Translations under genes and position numbers: made by a program
Shown here: piece after piece, positions 1-10,015 of the stretch
Layout of the letters: the number at the start of each line of letters is the position of its first letter
Position numbering within the stretch: the stretch's first letter is position 1
Source of the DNA: Hyphochytrium catenoides
Lineage: Eukaryota > Sar > Hyphochytriomycetes > Hyphochytriales > Hyphochytriaceae
Direction: 5' to 3'
Length of the DNA: 18,631 nt
Assembly: GCA_900088475.1 (NCBI GenBank)
Contig: FLMG01000291.1
Location: 1-18,631, forward strand
Notes under the pieces: generated by a model
What the model was told of the DNA's origin: nothing
What the model saw: only the letters and a program-made list of their open reading frames with translations
Databases searched by the model: none

Positions 1-730
1 TGGCACGGCAACGTTAGGGTTGCATGTCGCGTGGCCCTGAACTTCGTTGAACAGGGAAGCAATCACCAGGTGCAGGAGCACGGGTAGGAGACCAGATTGC
101 ATACAACGCATAATGCTCTAGAGAGTTGCAGGTGCTTGCTTCACTAGTGCAAGGAAACCTTCAAAGAAGTGCTTCTTCGCCCTTCGTTGTCCCAACAACT
201 ATAAATGTGACTGCTCAGGTTTCTTGGCTGGAAAGCGATATTGCTCAGTCTTTAGAAATGGCGGTATGAGGCTTTGTCCAAGTTGCTTGAGGGTATGAGC
301 GCTTGGCGACTCTGATGCGAAATGATTAATGACTAAATGTTTACTTGAGTTCCTTGGGAAGAGTCAAAGTCGGTGATCATGGCCAACGCGGAGAGACACG
401 ACGAGATCGCTGTCTAGAACCTCAATTTTTGTAGCGGAGAGCGCACCCTAGCCTAGCCTTCTTCTTTCTCCTGGGGTGGGAAGGAGAGTCGTGGTGATGA
501 TATGGTTGGTGGAGACGTGAAGAAGACATGACAAGACAAAGAAGCGTTGGACTACGTCCTCAGAGAAGAAGGAATTTCTCGATCCACCTCCATCGCCATC
601 CCAGCAACTGACCCGTATGTCTCTGAATGCCTGGTCCAAACTTTCAAGCAGATCGGAGCACCAAACACGTGAACCACTCAGAAGAAAAGAAAGAAAGACG
701 TCAGAGAAAAAAAGAAGAGAGCAGCAACGA

Positions 731-1165
731 GCCTGTCAACAATCTGTTCCCTTGAGGTCATATGTTGGAGGAGCCTCAGCTCTGATTGTTGAATAGCGTT
801 CTTAGTATGCCTATTCCCTCCTCCTCCTACCTCTTCTCATCACCCACTGCTTGGTATGTACATCCAGGACATAAGAGAACCAGCCCGCTGCAGGAACATA
901 GCTGGTGCTGCTGAGTTACTAGGATCCCGGTCGCCAGTCAACAATCTGCATGTGAGAACCATCATCAGATAATTGAAGCCTGGACTGACTTCTTCTTCTC
1001 TCTCCTGGCCGCTTCAGCACTTGTGGTCGGTCCCAGCAGTCGTCCACCCTCCTATCATATCTATGGGCCTTGCCCCTTGGTGGCTGTTCAATAATCTGCG
1101 TGGTGGACGGAGCTGCCAGGGTTTTCGAGACGGTCCAGAGCGGAGGTTGGCCTGTCAACAATCTG
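731..1165 (+). repeat. Four-copy interspersed 16-bp motif
   Basis: The motif GCCTGTCAACAATCTG occurs at 731-746 and again exactly at 1150-1165. It occurs with one change at 933-948 (GCCAGTCAACAATCTG) and in degenerate form at 1083-1098 (GCTGTTCAATAATCTG). Spacings between copy starts are 202, 150 and 67 bp. The second and fourth copies are each followed by AGAACCATCAT, at 955-965 and 1179-1189, so the shared unit is longer than the core. This may be a decayed tandem or transposon-derived repeat; the function is unknown. Confidence 0.6.
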
Positions 1166-1978
1166 AGGGCAAGATCCAAGAACCATCATACCATCATGTA
1201 TACAGTAGATAAGAGGCCGTTATTATTCAGGATAAAGGGCTCTAACTATATGATATGTGGAATATGTCTTTGTTTATACACAATCCAGTCTATGAGGAGA
1301 CAGATTGGTTGAATTGAGCCGAGCCCACTTTGAGTCTGACGTTGGCCGCCCCCTCCTTCTTCCTTTCTTCTTCTTTCTCCTCATGCTCCGCCGGGTGCTT
1401 CTTCTAGTCTGAGCGAGGAAGGAGGAGGCCCCGCTTTCAAGTATCAGCTCCTCATAGATAATAATGTTGCTGGTCGCAGCTACTAAGGAAAAGTAGTAAC
1501 CCACATCCATACTGGCGACGAAATAATAGAAGAGTACAAGTAGGTGGAGATACTTCGTCAACAAGAAGAGCGGACCAAAGAAAAGGACAACACTTAACTA
1601 CTTACTTCCCTCCTATCTCTAACCTGCTACCTATCGTGCCTCTGCCTGATCCGCCTCCTTGGATTCATCCTCTTCAAGAATAGACATTCCTTCATGATAG
1701 GTCTTTTACTATAGAAAGAGAAACTGCAAATCACCTTCTTCAGTTAGCTCCATATTGTTGAATCCTGGATTTTGTCCCTCCACTCATTCTCAGCCAGTCT
1801 CCATTATTCTCAGATAACCATCGTCCAGGCATATCTAAGCAATCAATAGTCCGTCTGATGAGCAACAAGTGCAACCAGTCGTGTCACACTTAGTTTTTTA
1901 GGGGTCAGATGCTGATGATGATGGTTCTATGGACTGTTAACAAGTTACTTACTATGACGTTAGGAGCAGTAGCCACAC

Positions 1979-2063
1979 TTATCGTCGCAGATGTTCTCTT
2001 CGCCCAGACAAGAAAAGCTGGCAATGGGGAGCTTCTCTTATCATCGGGGATGTTCTCTTCGCT
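1979..2063. repeat. Imperfect direct repeat, 59-bp period
   Basis: Two copies of about 26 bp (1979-2004 and 2038-2063) share the exact 14-mer GATGTTCTCTTCGC and differ at a few upstream bases. It looks like a small local duplication. An open frame runs across it, but nothing supports that frame as a gene. Confidence 0.55.
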
Positions 2064-3145
2064 AGTTCTATCCTACCTCCTCAGCTCCAGAAAGAGGGAG
2101 GAGAGGGTTTGACGAAGTCATCAACTCCTTCAAGTTCTGAGATGTAACTTCAGCTGCAATAGAATCATTCAGCAAAATAAACCTGAGGATGCAGGTACTG
2201 TAGTAGAGAGGTAGTTTGGTGCCATAACTTCACTTCTCCAGGCAGTGATCAGCCTCTTCTCACGCTGGTTGCACAACGGACAACAAAATGCTAGTTCGAT
2301 GTGAGGATAGATGCGGATAGTAGAAGACTAAGTTTGTGCGCTAACTTGCGATACCAAGAAGCCTTTTTCCTCATTTCTCCTGAGAACTAACTTCGCCCGC
2401 TATAATTTATGTCCATCAGCTTAACATTTCTTTCCTCTTCACTTTCATGAAAGTGACCAGGCTCCTTTCCCGCAGGTACGCAATGAAGAGAAAGCTAGTC
2501 CGATAGCACCACCGGTATAGAAACGCTTTTTTCTTTGCAATCATGACTTTCATCATTCAACTTCTGCATGTACGAACACTAGTACTAGCAAAGTATTTGT
2601 ATCAAACAGAAGGTGAGTGCTCTCACTCTGGGATGCCTAAGTCTTTGTTGCACAACTGGGCGGAGCACATTTGATGATTTAAATGCAGAGCATTTAGTTA
2701 GGAAGAGAGAGAGAGAGATTCACATCGGTAGGTTTATATCTTACCTACTCCTGCCTAGGAACAACCAAGAAAGCATCAACCAGACGTTAATAACCGGGGA
2801 CCTAATGTGAAGGGCTAGTCAAGCATGCAATAGACGCTGCTAATCGTACAGTCCTCTTCTGACATCTATCGTTGTTAGGCACTCGAAAGACGTGAGGACA
2901 CTACGTATTCTCGCGCCTCTCACTGTGAACTACGAGAAAAAGAATGTATTCTAACCAGGAAGGGGTGCCAGCAGTCGCCCACACCATAAAAAATAAGCAA
3001 CCCCTCAGAGCTTCCAAGCATGTTGATAGTAGCTAAGTGCTCCCTCATATGTATACTTCGGAGAATGACGAGGTTTTAGTGTCTTCCATCTCAAGAAGCT
3101 TCTGATCTCAAGAAATTACTTCTTCAAAGTAGGGGCGGTTGTGGA

Positions 3146-3177
3146 CATCCATCTATCCATCTATCTATTTATTTATT
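3146..3177. repeat. TCTA/TTTA microsatellite
   Basis: This is a short tetranucleotide tract that grades from ATCC/ATCT units into TTTA units. It is a simple sequence repeat with no associated gene. Confidence 0.7.
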
Positions 3178-3784
3178 GCCAGTCCTTGTAGGAGCAGTGA
3201 TAGTAACGACCCTTGCATCATGTCGTAATAGAGTTGATAGTCGACATTATAATGATCAAGCATCATCATCATGCGGCGGGACCATTCGAGTACAATAACC
3301 TCAATCAAATAGAGGACAAATAAACAAGGCACATAAATAACAGCGTCCTCCTTAAAGGTCCGCCGACATCGGCTGCTGAGGTAGGAAGAGAAAGGCAGAA
3401 GACCGCGACCAAGACAACAAGAAGGCCATGATCCATAAGTGTCATTATTGTTCAGCATCATCATGGATTAAATAGTGACTATTAGAGTCCGCGTACCTAC
3501 TAACTCATACAAACCTGCAGCCCCTCCGGAGCTAACAAGGAGGGACGATTGCGTCATTGCCAGACCGAGTTAGTGCCGTTTGCGCTTAGCGCGTCAGTTG
3601 CTATTAACCTAGTGTAATAGAGCTAGGATGCGGGCGGCGACAGGGTCTAAAAACGCAATTATTAAAAGTAGGGCGACGAGAGGAGCCATCCGCAGTCCTA
3701 TTACCAACAAGGACACTATCGCTTTCCATGTGAGAGAGGTCGCGCACCCCAGCATCACCTGCTCACTCCATCGTTCAATGACAG

Positions 3785-3975
3785 TAGCGGCACAGCTGTT
3801 CACCGACCACTGACAACTACTCTAAGACGAGGAGGAGGAAGAAGGAAGGCCTTGTGAAGAAGGCGTTCACCTTGTTGCCTACTTTATCTTTCAATCTAGC
3901 GGTACAGCTGTTCACCGACCACTGATAACTCTAGAACGGAGGAGGAAGAAAGAAGGTCTTGTGAAGACTTATGCT
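3785..3975. repeat. Imperfect tandem duplication, 112-bp period
   Basis: The sequence starting TAGCGGCACAGCTGTTCACC at 3785 is repeated at 3897 with one mismatch in that stretch. The two copies continue through a shared GACCACTGA, an A/G-rich GAGGAGGAAGAA segment and a CTTGTGAAGA segment before they diverge. Small indels separate the copies. No coding frame is shared across both, so this is most simply a degraded minisatellite-like duplication. Confidence 0.65.
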
Positions 3976-4470
3976 GCCTACTCAGTTCTTCCTTCTTTAG
4001 TACGGAACCCCTCCTATCACATTCTTGAGCCTAACTATATCCGCCTTTGGTGGATAATTATCAGAGGAAGCTCGAGCGAAGAGCCAACATTACTATCTCT
4101 ACAACCATTATTGCGACCCTGATGTGATGATCTATAAAGGGAAAGTCGACAGCAACTAGACGCCGCCCTTGGCCCCCACGGGTATACAAGCGGTAGCTTG
4201 TGGCATGGACACACAACCGCTTCTGCCGTTCTTTCCTTCTTTGTATGAAGCTGCTTTGGGTTTATAAACAACAGCACCACGATAATAATAAGCTCATGCA
4301 CATTGTTCTCCGGGTCGACGAACGAGGTGCCATTGACTAACGAGAGAGCGGCACAGCGGGAAGGCTACAGCTTTCTTATACAGCAGAAGAAGATGACGAG
4401 CAAATTGCAAGGAAAGGAGATCCAACATTATTTCAGGGCTGAAGAGGGACAAGGTAACAGCTGCACATGA

Positions 4471-4976
4471 AGTAGACTGAGAGACAGAGAGAGACAGAAA
4501 GGAGACAAAAAAAAGAGACACAAAAGAGAGAAATATGGAGGGAGAGGGAAGAATTGGGAAGAATGATGAGGGAAGAAGAGAGAGAGATGGAGAGAGAAGA
4601 GAGGCTGGTGTCAAAAACAGCGAGTGCCAGGGAGAAAGAGAAGAGAGAGAGTGCGAGACAGAAAACGGAGAGAAGATGGGAAACAGAAGGAGAGCGAAGA
4701 GCAAAAGAAGGGAAGGCAAGAAGTGGGCGAGACAGAACAGGGAGAGATGGGGAAAAAGGGAGAGCGAGAGAATTATGAGGGCAAAGAGGAAAAGAGAGGG
4801 GGCCAGTGGACTCAAAAGAGCGAGAGCGAGTGTGAGAGAAAGAAAGAGAGAGAAGAGAGTGTGCGAGACAGAAAGGGGAGAGATGGAGAAAAGAGGGCGA
4901 GTGTGGGAGTGATAGCGAGTGTGAAAGTAAGAAGAGAAAGAGAGTTAGAGAGTGGGAGACAGAAGAGAGAGAGACA
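4471..4976 (+). repeat. Long polypurine (GA-rich) tract with internal repeats
   Basis: Roughly 500 bp are almost entirely A and G on the + strand, with isolated C and T interruptions. Within it the element GAGACAGAA, usually followed by a GGAGAGATGG-like segment, recurs near 4655, 4729, 4865 and 4956. The blocks around 4611-4680 and 4805-4890 resemble each other at a spacing of about 200 bp, which suggests expansion of a minisatellite. Long Arg/Glu/Lys-rich (+) and Ser/Leu-rich (-) open frames cross the tract. Such frames are expected in any stop-poor purine-rich sequence and are not called as genes. Confidence 0.75.
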
Positions 4977-6395
4977 AGCAGGCGCATTGGTCCGACCCCT
5001 GCCTGACCTCCATGTCGTAATTGGCCGGACCCACCTGGAAGTGTATGTTGCTGGCGGCGAGGCGATGCCCCATACATATACCTCCCCGCTAGCGCTAAAC
5101 AAATAACATTGGGTAGACCTCCCTGATAATATGCCGCCAGTCATGTTTGCTGTGTATCTTGGGGGGACGGAGGATCGGACGGCTAACTGTGATTGATGCA
5201 CTACCTGCTTCGCCTGGTCTCTCGCTTGCTCTTCGCTCACTATCTCACGCTCTGTCTCTTTTACTCTGTGTATCTCTCTCGAAGCCATCATCTTCTCCTG
5301 TCTTCTTCTCCCACAGTTTGCTAGGCAGGAGGTGCGTGTACCCCATCATCAAGCAGCTTTGCTCACCCTTTTAGAGCTACTATTTGCACATTCTTCGTCA
5401 CCTGCCAAGGTAACGGGCTAGCTATTTCTCTGAGAGATAAGAAGACGGGTTTATCCCATGCCAGCCACCCACTCTTCTATCCATGATAGCTCATACATAT
5501 ATATATATATATCGCTTTGTTCTTCTAAAAGGCTCGACGATGGCCTAGGCCAACTCCTCCAACCTGTTCTCCTGGTCTCCGCAAAACGTTGCCACAATGA
5601 TAGCTCTGTCACTGTCTTTCCTTTGGGATACCAAAAAGCAGCGCTTCTTTGTTGAGGCATCAACCCTCTTGTCCACAAGGTGTCAGAACCACCTGCCAAA
5701 GGAGAGGCCGCGTCAGCAAAAATCCGACGGAGGATCGCTTACCTGCTGCTCTTCCTCGCGACCCTTCTTCTCCTACCTTCAGGAGGTAGAGCTGGTATTT
5801 CTAAGCTTGCCTCTTAGTCTTTCCTTTCTCTTCAGTAAAAAGAAGGTTAGTTGTCCACCCAGTCCCAAAGAAGCTCCTTGAAGCTACAGAGAATCACCGT
5901 TGACTGGCAACTAGCGACTCCGACCCTTCCACCTAACTTTAGAGCACTCCATTTTCCATCACCTCAACTGGGTTCTGCTGCTGCTGTTGCTTCCCTTGTA
6001 GGTCTCATCAACAGACGAGTTTTTCTCTGGCCGTGACGTCTTCCAGAATACTATCCCCGGACTAAGTCCAAGATCGGCGGGCGAGGCGTTCGTCTTGCTA
6101 ACTTAGACAAAGCTATATCAGGGGCGCTGCTCCCGCTCTTTCGGCAAAACCCACCTACCTCCTTATCGCAAGTGACTTTGGCTGCTCATGCACGAAGCTT
6201 TATGCTGAAGCTGTGGTGGGTCGGGCTAACAGAGAGATAAATATTGAGACGCGTCTTCATCACCAGCGCGGGACTCCCTCCCTAGTGTTCCCGTGGGCAG
6301 CTTGTATAGCGGTGGAGTTGATAGCCGTGCCACACGCTGAGCTGTTAAAGAGTCTGAAGAATACCTCTTTTTCACCGTCCTGCCCCGCCCAGTGG
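4977..6395. other. Intergenic region upstream of the 7-helix gene
   Basis: I find no gene I can support here. The region includes a pyrimidine-rich stretch around 5215-5330, which is roughly the strand-opposite of the nearby purine tract, and an AT dinucleotide repeat at 5497-5512. A GC-rich segment lies at about 6375-6392, just before a TATA-like element. Several open frames of 60-100 codons exist, but they lack recognisable domains and a supported splice structure. Confidence 0.45.
5497..5512. repeat. AT dinucleotide microsatellite
   Basis: This is a run of eight AT units. It is a simple repeat in intergenic sequence. Confidence 0.8.
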
Positions 6396-6406
6396 TATAA
6401 AAAAAA
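6396..6406 (+). promoter_or_regulatory. TATA-box candidate for the 7-helix membrane protein gene
   Basis: The sequence TATAAAAAAAA lies about 204 bp upstream of the likely start codon at 6610, just after a GC-box-like segment (GCCCCGCCC). Initiation about 25-30 bp downstream would give a 5' UTR of about 180 nt. This is inferred from consensus only. Confidence 0.45.
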
Positions 6407-6609
6407 CCTCACCGGCGGTTCAAGCATCATAAATATCGTCATCGTATCTCTGCACTGCGGATGCTCGTCGGGAAACCTCCATCTGGATCTTAAACTGTCG
6501 AGTCGTTAGCATCGTATCAACGCGCTGGGCTGCACCACCATCTCCTACGGTGCTTAGCACGCAGAAGGTCCGCGGGAAGCTGAACGCCTGGCATTGTAGA
6601 CGAAGAATC

Positions 6610-8145
6610 ATGGCAGGAGAAGGATTGCCAGGAACCGCTTCGCCAAATAGGGCTTGTGCTTATCCCTTTGTTCTTCCAGACTGCGACCGGATGATGGTGG
6701 ATATTATACCAGGGCCGCTCTTTCTTTCGTGGAAGATTGCCTACGTTACTTTTGGGCTGTTCATGACGCTGGTCGCCATCTACCAGACTGTGAGAGTCAT
6801 GGACAGGGGCAACAGGCTGCAGAAAGCCGTCTTTCCTTTCCTTTTCATAGCCTCCGGTTCCTTCATCATCCGGGGTGTGGATCCCAATGGCTATGAGGGC
6901 AAGTTCCCGTACCTTGTCAGCACCCTAGCTGACGCCCTCTGCGTTTGCTGTCTATACAGTGTATCATACACCATTGGAGTCGTGTGGGCGGGGTTGCTTC
7001 GGAGCTTCGGCTCTCATCAAGTCCATACTTCTTTCTGTGGTCGGCTTGCGGTGACTGGCTCCATTGTCCTGACGTGGATCACTGTCCTTTCTGGCAGAAT
7101 CTTCCTGGCAGTGGACCCAACGTCTCCTAATGAGCCTCTTATTGTCGGAGTTATCAGCTGCGTCCTCTTTGTTCTTGGGTCCGTATCTTTTATCTACCTT
7201 ATCTATGTTGGAGTGGCCCTAGACAAGAAGTTGCAAGAGAGCGGCCGAATGGTGGGAGATCACAAGATCACTCTTTTGCCTGAAGAAGAAGGGCAAGTAG
7301 GGAGAATGGAAGGCTGCGGCCAAGGAGGGCCGTCTGGAGGTAGTTCATCATGCTGTGGATGGTGGAAACGCGCTTCAAAAGTGATTCGCATGTGCGTGTG
7401 CTTTGGCGTTGTGGCCGTTGTCACTTCCCTCTATCTCCTGTACGTGATCTACCTCAGCCTGCACAAAGGCGAGAGAGTGAACGACTGGTATAACTACAAT
7501 GAGTGCATTGCACTGGAAAAGTCTTCATCATGCAGTGCATCTTATATGTTTGATGCCTTTGGCATCTGTGAAATGCTGGTGTCCGTGGTGCTGACTTGGT
7601 CCTTCTGGAGGGTGCCCTCACGTCAGCAGACAGCGGAGGTTGGGCCGCAGCGAAAGCCATCCACAGTAAAGGATCTGACTCCGAGCAGTTTGGGTCTGCA
7701 AGTTGAAGATTCTCTTCGTAGCACTTTCAGCTCTGTCTTCAGTCGCAACTCTTCCGCGCTGGAGAGTGGGAGTGGACAGAAAGAAGCACGGAGCTCACAG
7801 CTTGAAGAAGGAGCTGGCCGTGGCAGAAGATCGCGGTTGTCCTCAGAAGAGGACGATGAAGGGGAGGAGGAAGGCTCCTTTCGTGACGATGACGATGACG
7901 AAAGCTATGGGCTTCATACCTATAGACAAATCTCGGTGCTGCCTCGGCCTCCTCTTGCCGCCCAAAGGTCACCGACCACTACGAGGCATTTCAGCGATAC
8001 TGGTAGCAGCTACTATCTTGATGGTGCAATCCTCGAGGATAGCAACAGCAGCAGCACAAGCAGTGGGCTCACTGCAACCACAAACGGACCCCCTACTAGC
8101 AAATACCGAAGACCTCTCCAGCCAACTCTGAAAGTGATACTCTGA
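6610..8145 (+). CDS. Seven-helix membrane protein, THH1/TOM1/TOM3-like, with acidic C-terminal tail
   Basis: This is a single uninterrupted frame of 511 codons. I chose the ATG at 6610 because its context (ATCATGGC) is good; the same frame is open further upstream but has no earlier ATG. Hydrophobic segments lie at roughly residues 36-58, 73-89, 100-130, 146-168, 176-202, 259-284 and 319-343, which fits seven helices. The block YSVSYTIGVVWAGLL and the later IYLIYVGVALDKKL resemble the conserved helices of plant THH1/TOM1/TOM3 proteins (the PF06454-type family). A Gly/Ser/Glu-rich loop of about 55 residues separates helices 5 and 6. Residues from about 345 onward form a disordered tail rich in Ser, Glu and Asp, including a DDDDDE run near residue 420. 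TOM1-like proteins are vacuolar/endomembrane proteins in plants and their biochemical role is poorly known. The family call is by motif memory and moderate only; an unrelated 7-helix receptor-like protein is possible. No introns are seen, unlike the neighbouring genes. Confidence 0.8.
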   Translation: MAGEGLPGTASPNRACAYPFVLPDCDRMMVDIIPGPLFLSWKIAYVTFGLFMTLVAIYQTVRVMDRGNRLQKAVFPFLFIASGSFIIRGVDPNGYEGKFPYLVSTLADALCVCCLYSVSYTIGVVWAGLLRSFGSHQVHTSFCGRLAVTGSIVLTWITVLSGRIFLAVDPTSPNEPLIVGVISCVLFVLGSVSFIYLIYVGVALDKKLQESGRMVGDHKITLLPEEEGQVGRMEGCGQGGPSGGSSSCCGWWKRASKVIRMCVCFGVVAVVTSLYLLYVIYLSLHKGERVNDWYNYNECIALEKSSSCSASYMFDAFGICEMLVSVVLTWSFWRVPSRQQTAEVGPQRKPSTVKDLTPSSLGLQVEDSLRSTFSSVFSRNSSALESGSGQKEARSSQLEEGAGRGRRSRLSSEEDDEGEEEGSFRDDDDDESYGLHTYRQISVLPRPPLAAQRSPTTTRHFSDTGSSYYLDGAILEDSNSSSTSSGLTATTNGPPTSKYRRPLQPTLKVIL

Positions 8146-8890
8146 CGGTGTCGGTGCTCCTGCTCTTGTTTGAAAAATGAAGGCGTAGAAGGAGGAGACG
8201 GAGGGAGCAAATGCAAGCGGCACCACGTCCTGGTGATTGACGTGATGCCCACACTATTATAAGGGGTCCCCGCTCTTTCTCTTCTTTCTACTATCTCATG
8301 CCCATGGGAACCCAATGTCACTGCCTTATTTATGAACGACTTAGCGTTATAACGAGCTCTCTAAATGATCTGCTAACTAAACGCCAATTATCTTGCCTCG
8401 TCTTATCAACTCTTAGCACAAAGAGAGGTTCTCTCTGGCTCCTCTTCTCTCTTCTTTCCAACTAGTATTTGTTGTCGTTCCATTAAGAGAGGAGATTGCC
8501 AGACTGACGGTTCAATCCTTCTAACTGTGGGAGCATTAGTAGTGCCAAAGGCACATAATCAAAGTCCTCGAGAAAGGTCAAGAAGTTTAGAGAAGGAGCA
8601 TGTGTGCGAGGGTTTGTCAAACATTACTCAGGTGGCACCCAAGCACAGTTACCTTCACCACTTTCCCTTGCTTTTCATCCGTACTACCTCCTCCGCCGTC
8701 TCAAAGCTGCTGCTCCTCTGTTTGAATCTAGCAGTTCTTGCTAAGCCTTCATTCGACCCCTGGGTGGTCTGACTTCATCTAGCTACCTCCACTCCTCTTC
8801 ATCATCTCCTCACTAGGCCGACAGCGTCCTCTAAAGATATTATAGAGAGTCTTTGTAGCTACCACCTTCTTCTACCAGGTACCTTGCTAT

Positions 8891-8916
8891 GCTGCTGCTA
8901 CTACTGCTACTGCTAT

Positions 8917-8956
<40 letters not shown>

Positions 8957-9011
8957 ACTACTGCTGCTACTACTGCTGGTGCTGCTGCTGGTGCTGCTGC
9001 TGCTGCTGCTG
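8891..9011 (+). repeat. CTG trinucleotide repeat tract (interrupted)
   Basis: About 120 bp consist almost only of GCT/CTG units on the + strand (CAG on the other), with CTA, TTG and GGT variants. The longest pure run is about 36 bp. It is intergenic by my gene models, about 750 bp past the end of the 7-helix gene. On the minus strand it would read as poly-Ser, but no supported gene covers it. Confidence 0.85.
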
Positions 9012-9093
9012 TTTTTTTGGCCTCTACTCGGCTGCCAACTCAAACTCTTTCTCTCCCTGCAGGCGGCTCCCCAAGTCCCGAACTTCAATCAGG

Positions 9094-9170
9094 TCTCTGT
9101 TTGATAATCATATCATCACATGAAGTAATCACTCCAGCTCTCTGTTTGATAATCATTTCACCACATCATG
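9094..9170. repeat. Short direct repeat, 45-bp period
   Basis: The 18-mer TCTCTGTTTGATAATCAT occurs at 9094-9111 and 9139-9156. Each copy is followed by a similar WTCAYCACAT segment. It is a local duplication of unknown meaning. Confidence 0.7.
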
Positions 9171-9763
9171 CTTTCCATGCATTGCCCATCCGACTCGAGG
9201 AAGGTATGAAAGGGAAAGAAAGCATCAGAATTGCGCGCGCCTCAACTGCAACTTGCCGCGCATCGAACAACACACCACCGTCAAGGACACCTGGGACAAG
9301 AAGAAGGAAAGAGCGTGGCTGAGAATAGGAGAGAGAAGAGGAGGGACGAAAGAGCGGGTGCTGTGAGTCTACTCATCATCCACGCAGAGTCCCTTGCTTC
9401 CTTTCGAATCACTCCTTGCCTGTTGCACAAGCCGAAGCCACGCTTGACCTTGCCCTCCTTCATTTCTTGGATTGCCACGCATTTCAGTTCTCACTGAGAG
9501 TTTCCATTGGTTGCCTTCACGGTCCGCGCTAGTTTTGAGTTTGGAAGTCCTTGGCAGGACAAAGCCTAGTCAGTGCATCCATGAGAAGCGCCTTCGCCTT
9601 ATCGAGCTCTATATTCCAAAGGCCATGCTCCTCTCCGACTAGAAGAAGTTCACTCTACTGGAGGTGAGAGAAAGATGCTCATCACACATACAGCCTACCG
9701 CGCTACTCTCATGATACCTGTCCATTTGTGGAGGAGTTGCCCTTAAGGGGCCATCTTCGATAG

Positions 9764-9782
9764 TTCTCTCTCTCTCTCTCTC

Positions 9783-9835
<53 letters not shown>

Positions 9836-10010
9836 ACATATCTATCTATCTGTCCCTCTCTCCCCATCTCTGTCTCTCTCCCCCTCTGTATGTCTCTCTC
9901 GCATTCGCTGTCTCTCTCTTCGTCTCTCTGCCTCTCTCCCCCTCTCTCTCTTCCTGCCTCTGTCTCTCATCTTCTCTCACTCTCAGTGGCTCTTCGTTCT
10001 CTCTCTCCTT
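9764..10010 (+). repeat. CT dinucleotide and polypyrimidine tract
   Basis: An almost pure CT repeat (about 9764-9820) passes into TTTC and TCTA tetranucleotides and then into a degenerate C/T-rich stretch that ends a few bases before the proposed start codon of the lyase gene at 10016. It probably forms part of the promoter or 5' UTR of that gene. Confidence 0.8.
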
Positions 10011-10015
10011 CTTCG

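Larger units (their letters stand above)
1..4470. other. Gene-poor intergenic region, left part
   Basis: I see no convincing coding exon on either strand. Open frames here are short, mostly lack conserved-looking composition, and do not join into a splice-consistent gene. The region carries small repeats that are listed separately: a four-copy 16-bp motif at 731-1165, a 59-bp-period duplication near 1979-2063, a TCTA/TTTA microsatellite at 3146-3177 and a 112-bp duplication at 3785-3975. Many short runs alternate between pyrimidine-rich and purine-rich sequence. A long intron or UTR of a gene lying outside the window, or decayed transposon sequence, cannot be excluded. Confidence 0.5.
8146..10015. 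other. Intergenic region between the 7-helix gene and the HMG-CoA lyase gene
   Basis: No gene is supported here. The stretch contains a CTG/CAG-type trinucleotide tract at 8891-9011, a 45-bp-period direct repeat at 9094-9170 and a long CT-rich tract from 9764 to about 10010. The poly-Leu, poly-Cys and poly-Ser open frames across the trinucleotide tract are repeat artefacts. Confidence 0.6.

Noticed and set aside
1-87. Open frame from the first base (VRVACRVALNFVEQG) that could be the end of an exon
   Set aside because: 29 open codons are expected often by chance, and no splice site or domain backs it up.
1909-2112. 67-codon open frame starting MLMMMV with a hydrophobic middle
   Set aside because: It spans a local duplication, has a low-complexity start, and has no family resemblance or promoter.
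4433-5106. Long open frames on both strands over the purine tract (Arg/Glu-rich on +, Ser/Leu/Phe-rich on -)
   Set aside because: They follow from stop-poor GA/CT repeats. There is no domain, splice structure or conserved composition outside the tract.
4977-5200. Minus-strand fragment containing SASGEVYVWG, reminiscent of an RCC1 repeat
   Set aside because: It is a single short match with no second repeat, no Gly-rich continuation and a frame that runs into the polypurine tract.
8840-9123. Poly-Ser, poly-Leu and poly-Cys open frames
   Set aside because: They are translations of the CTG/CAG repeat in three frames, with no gene around them.
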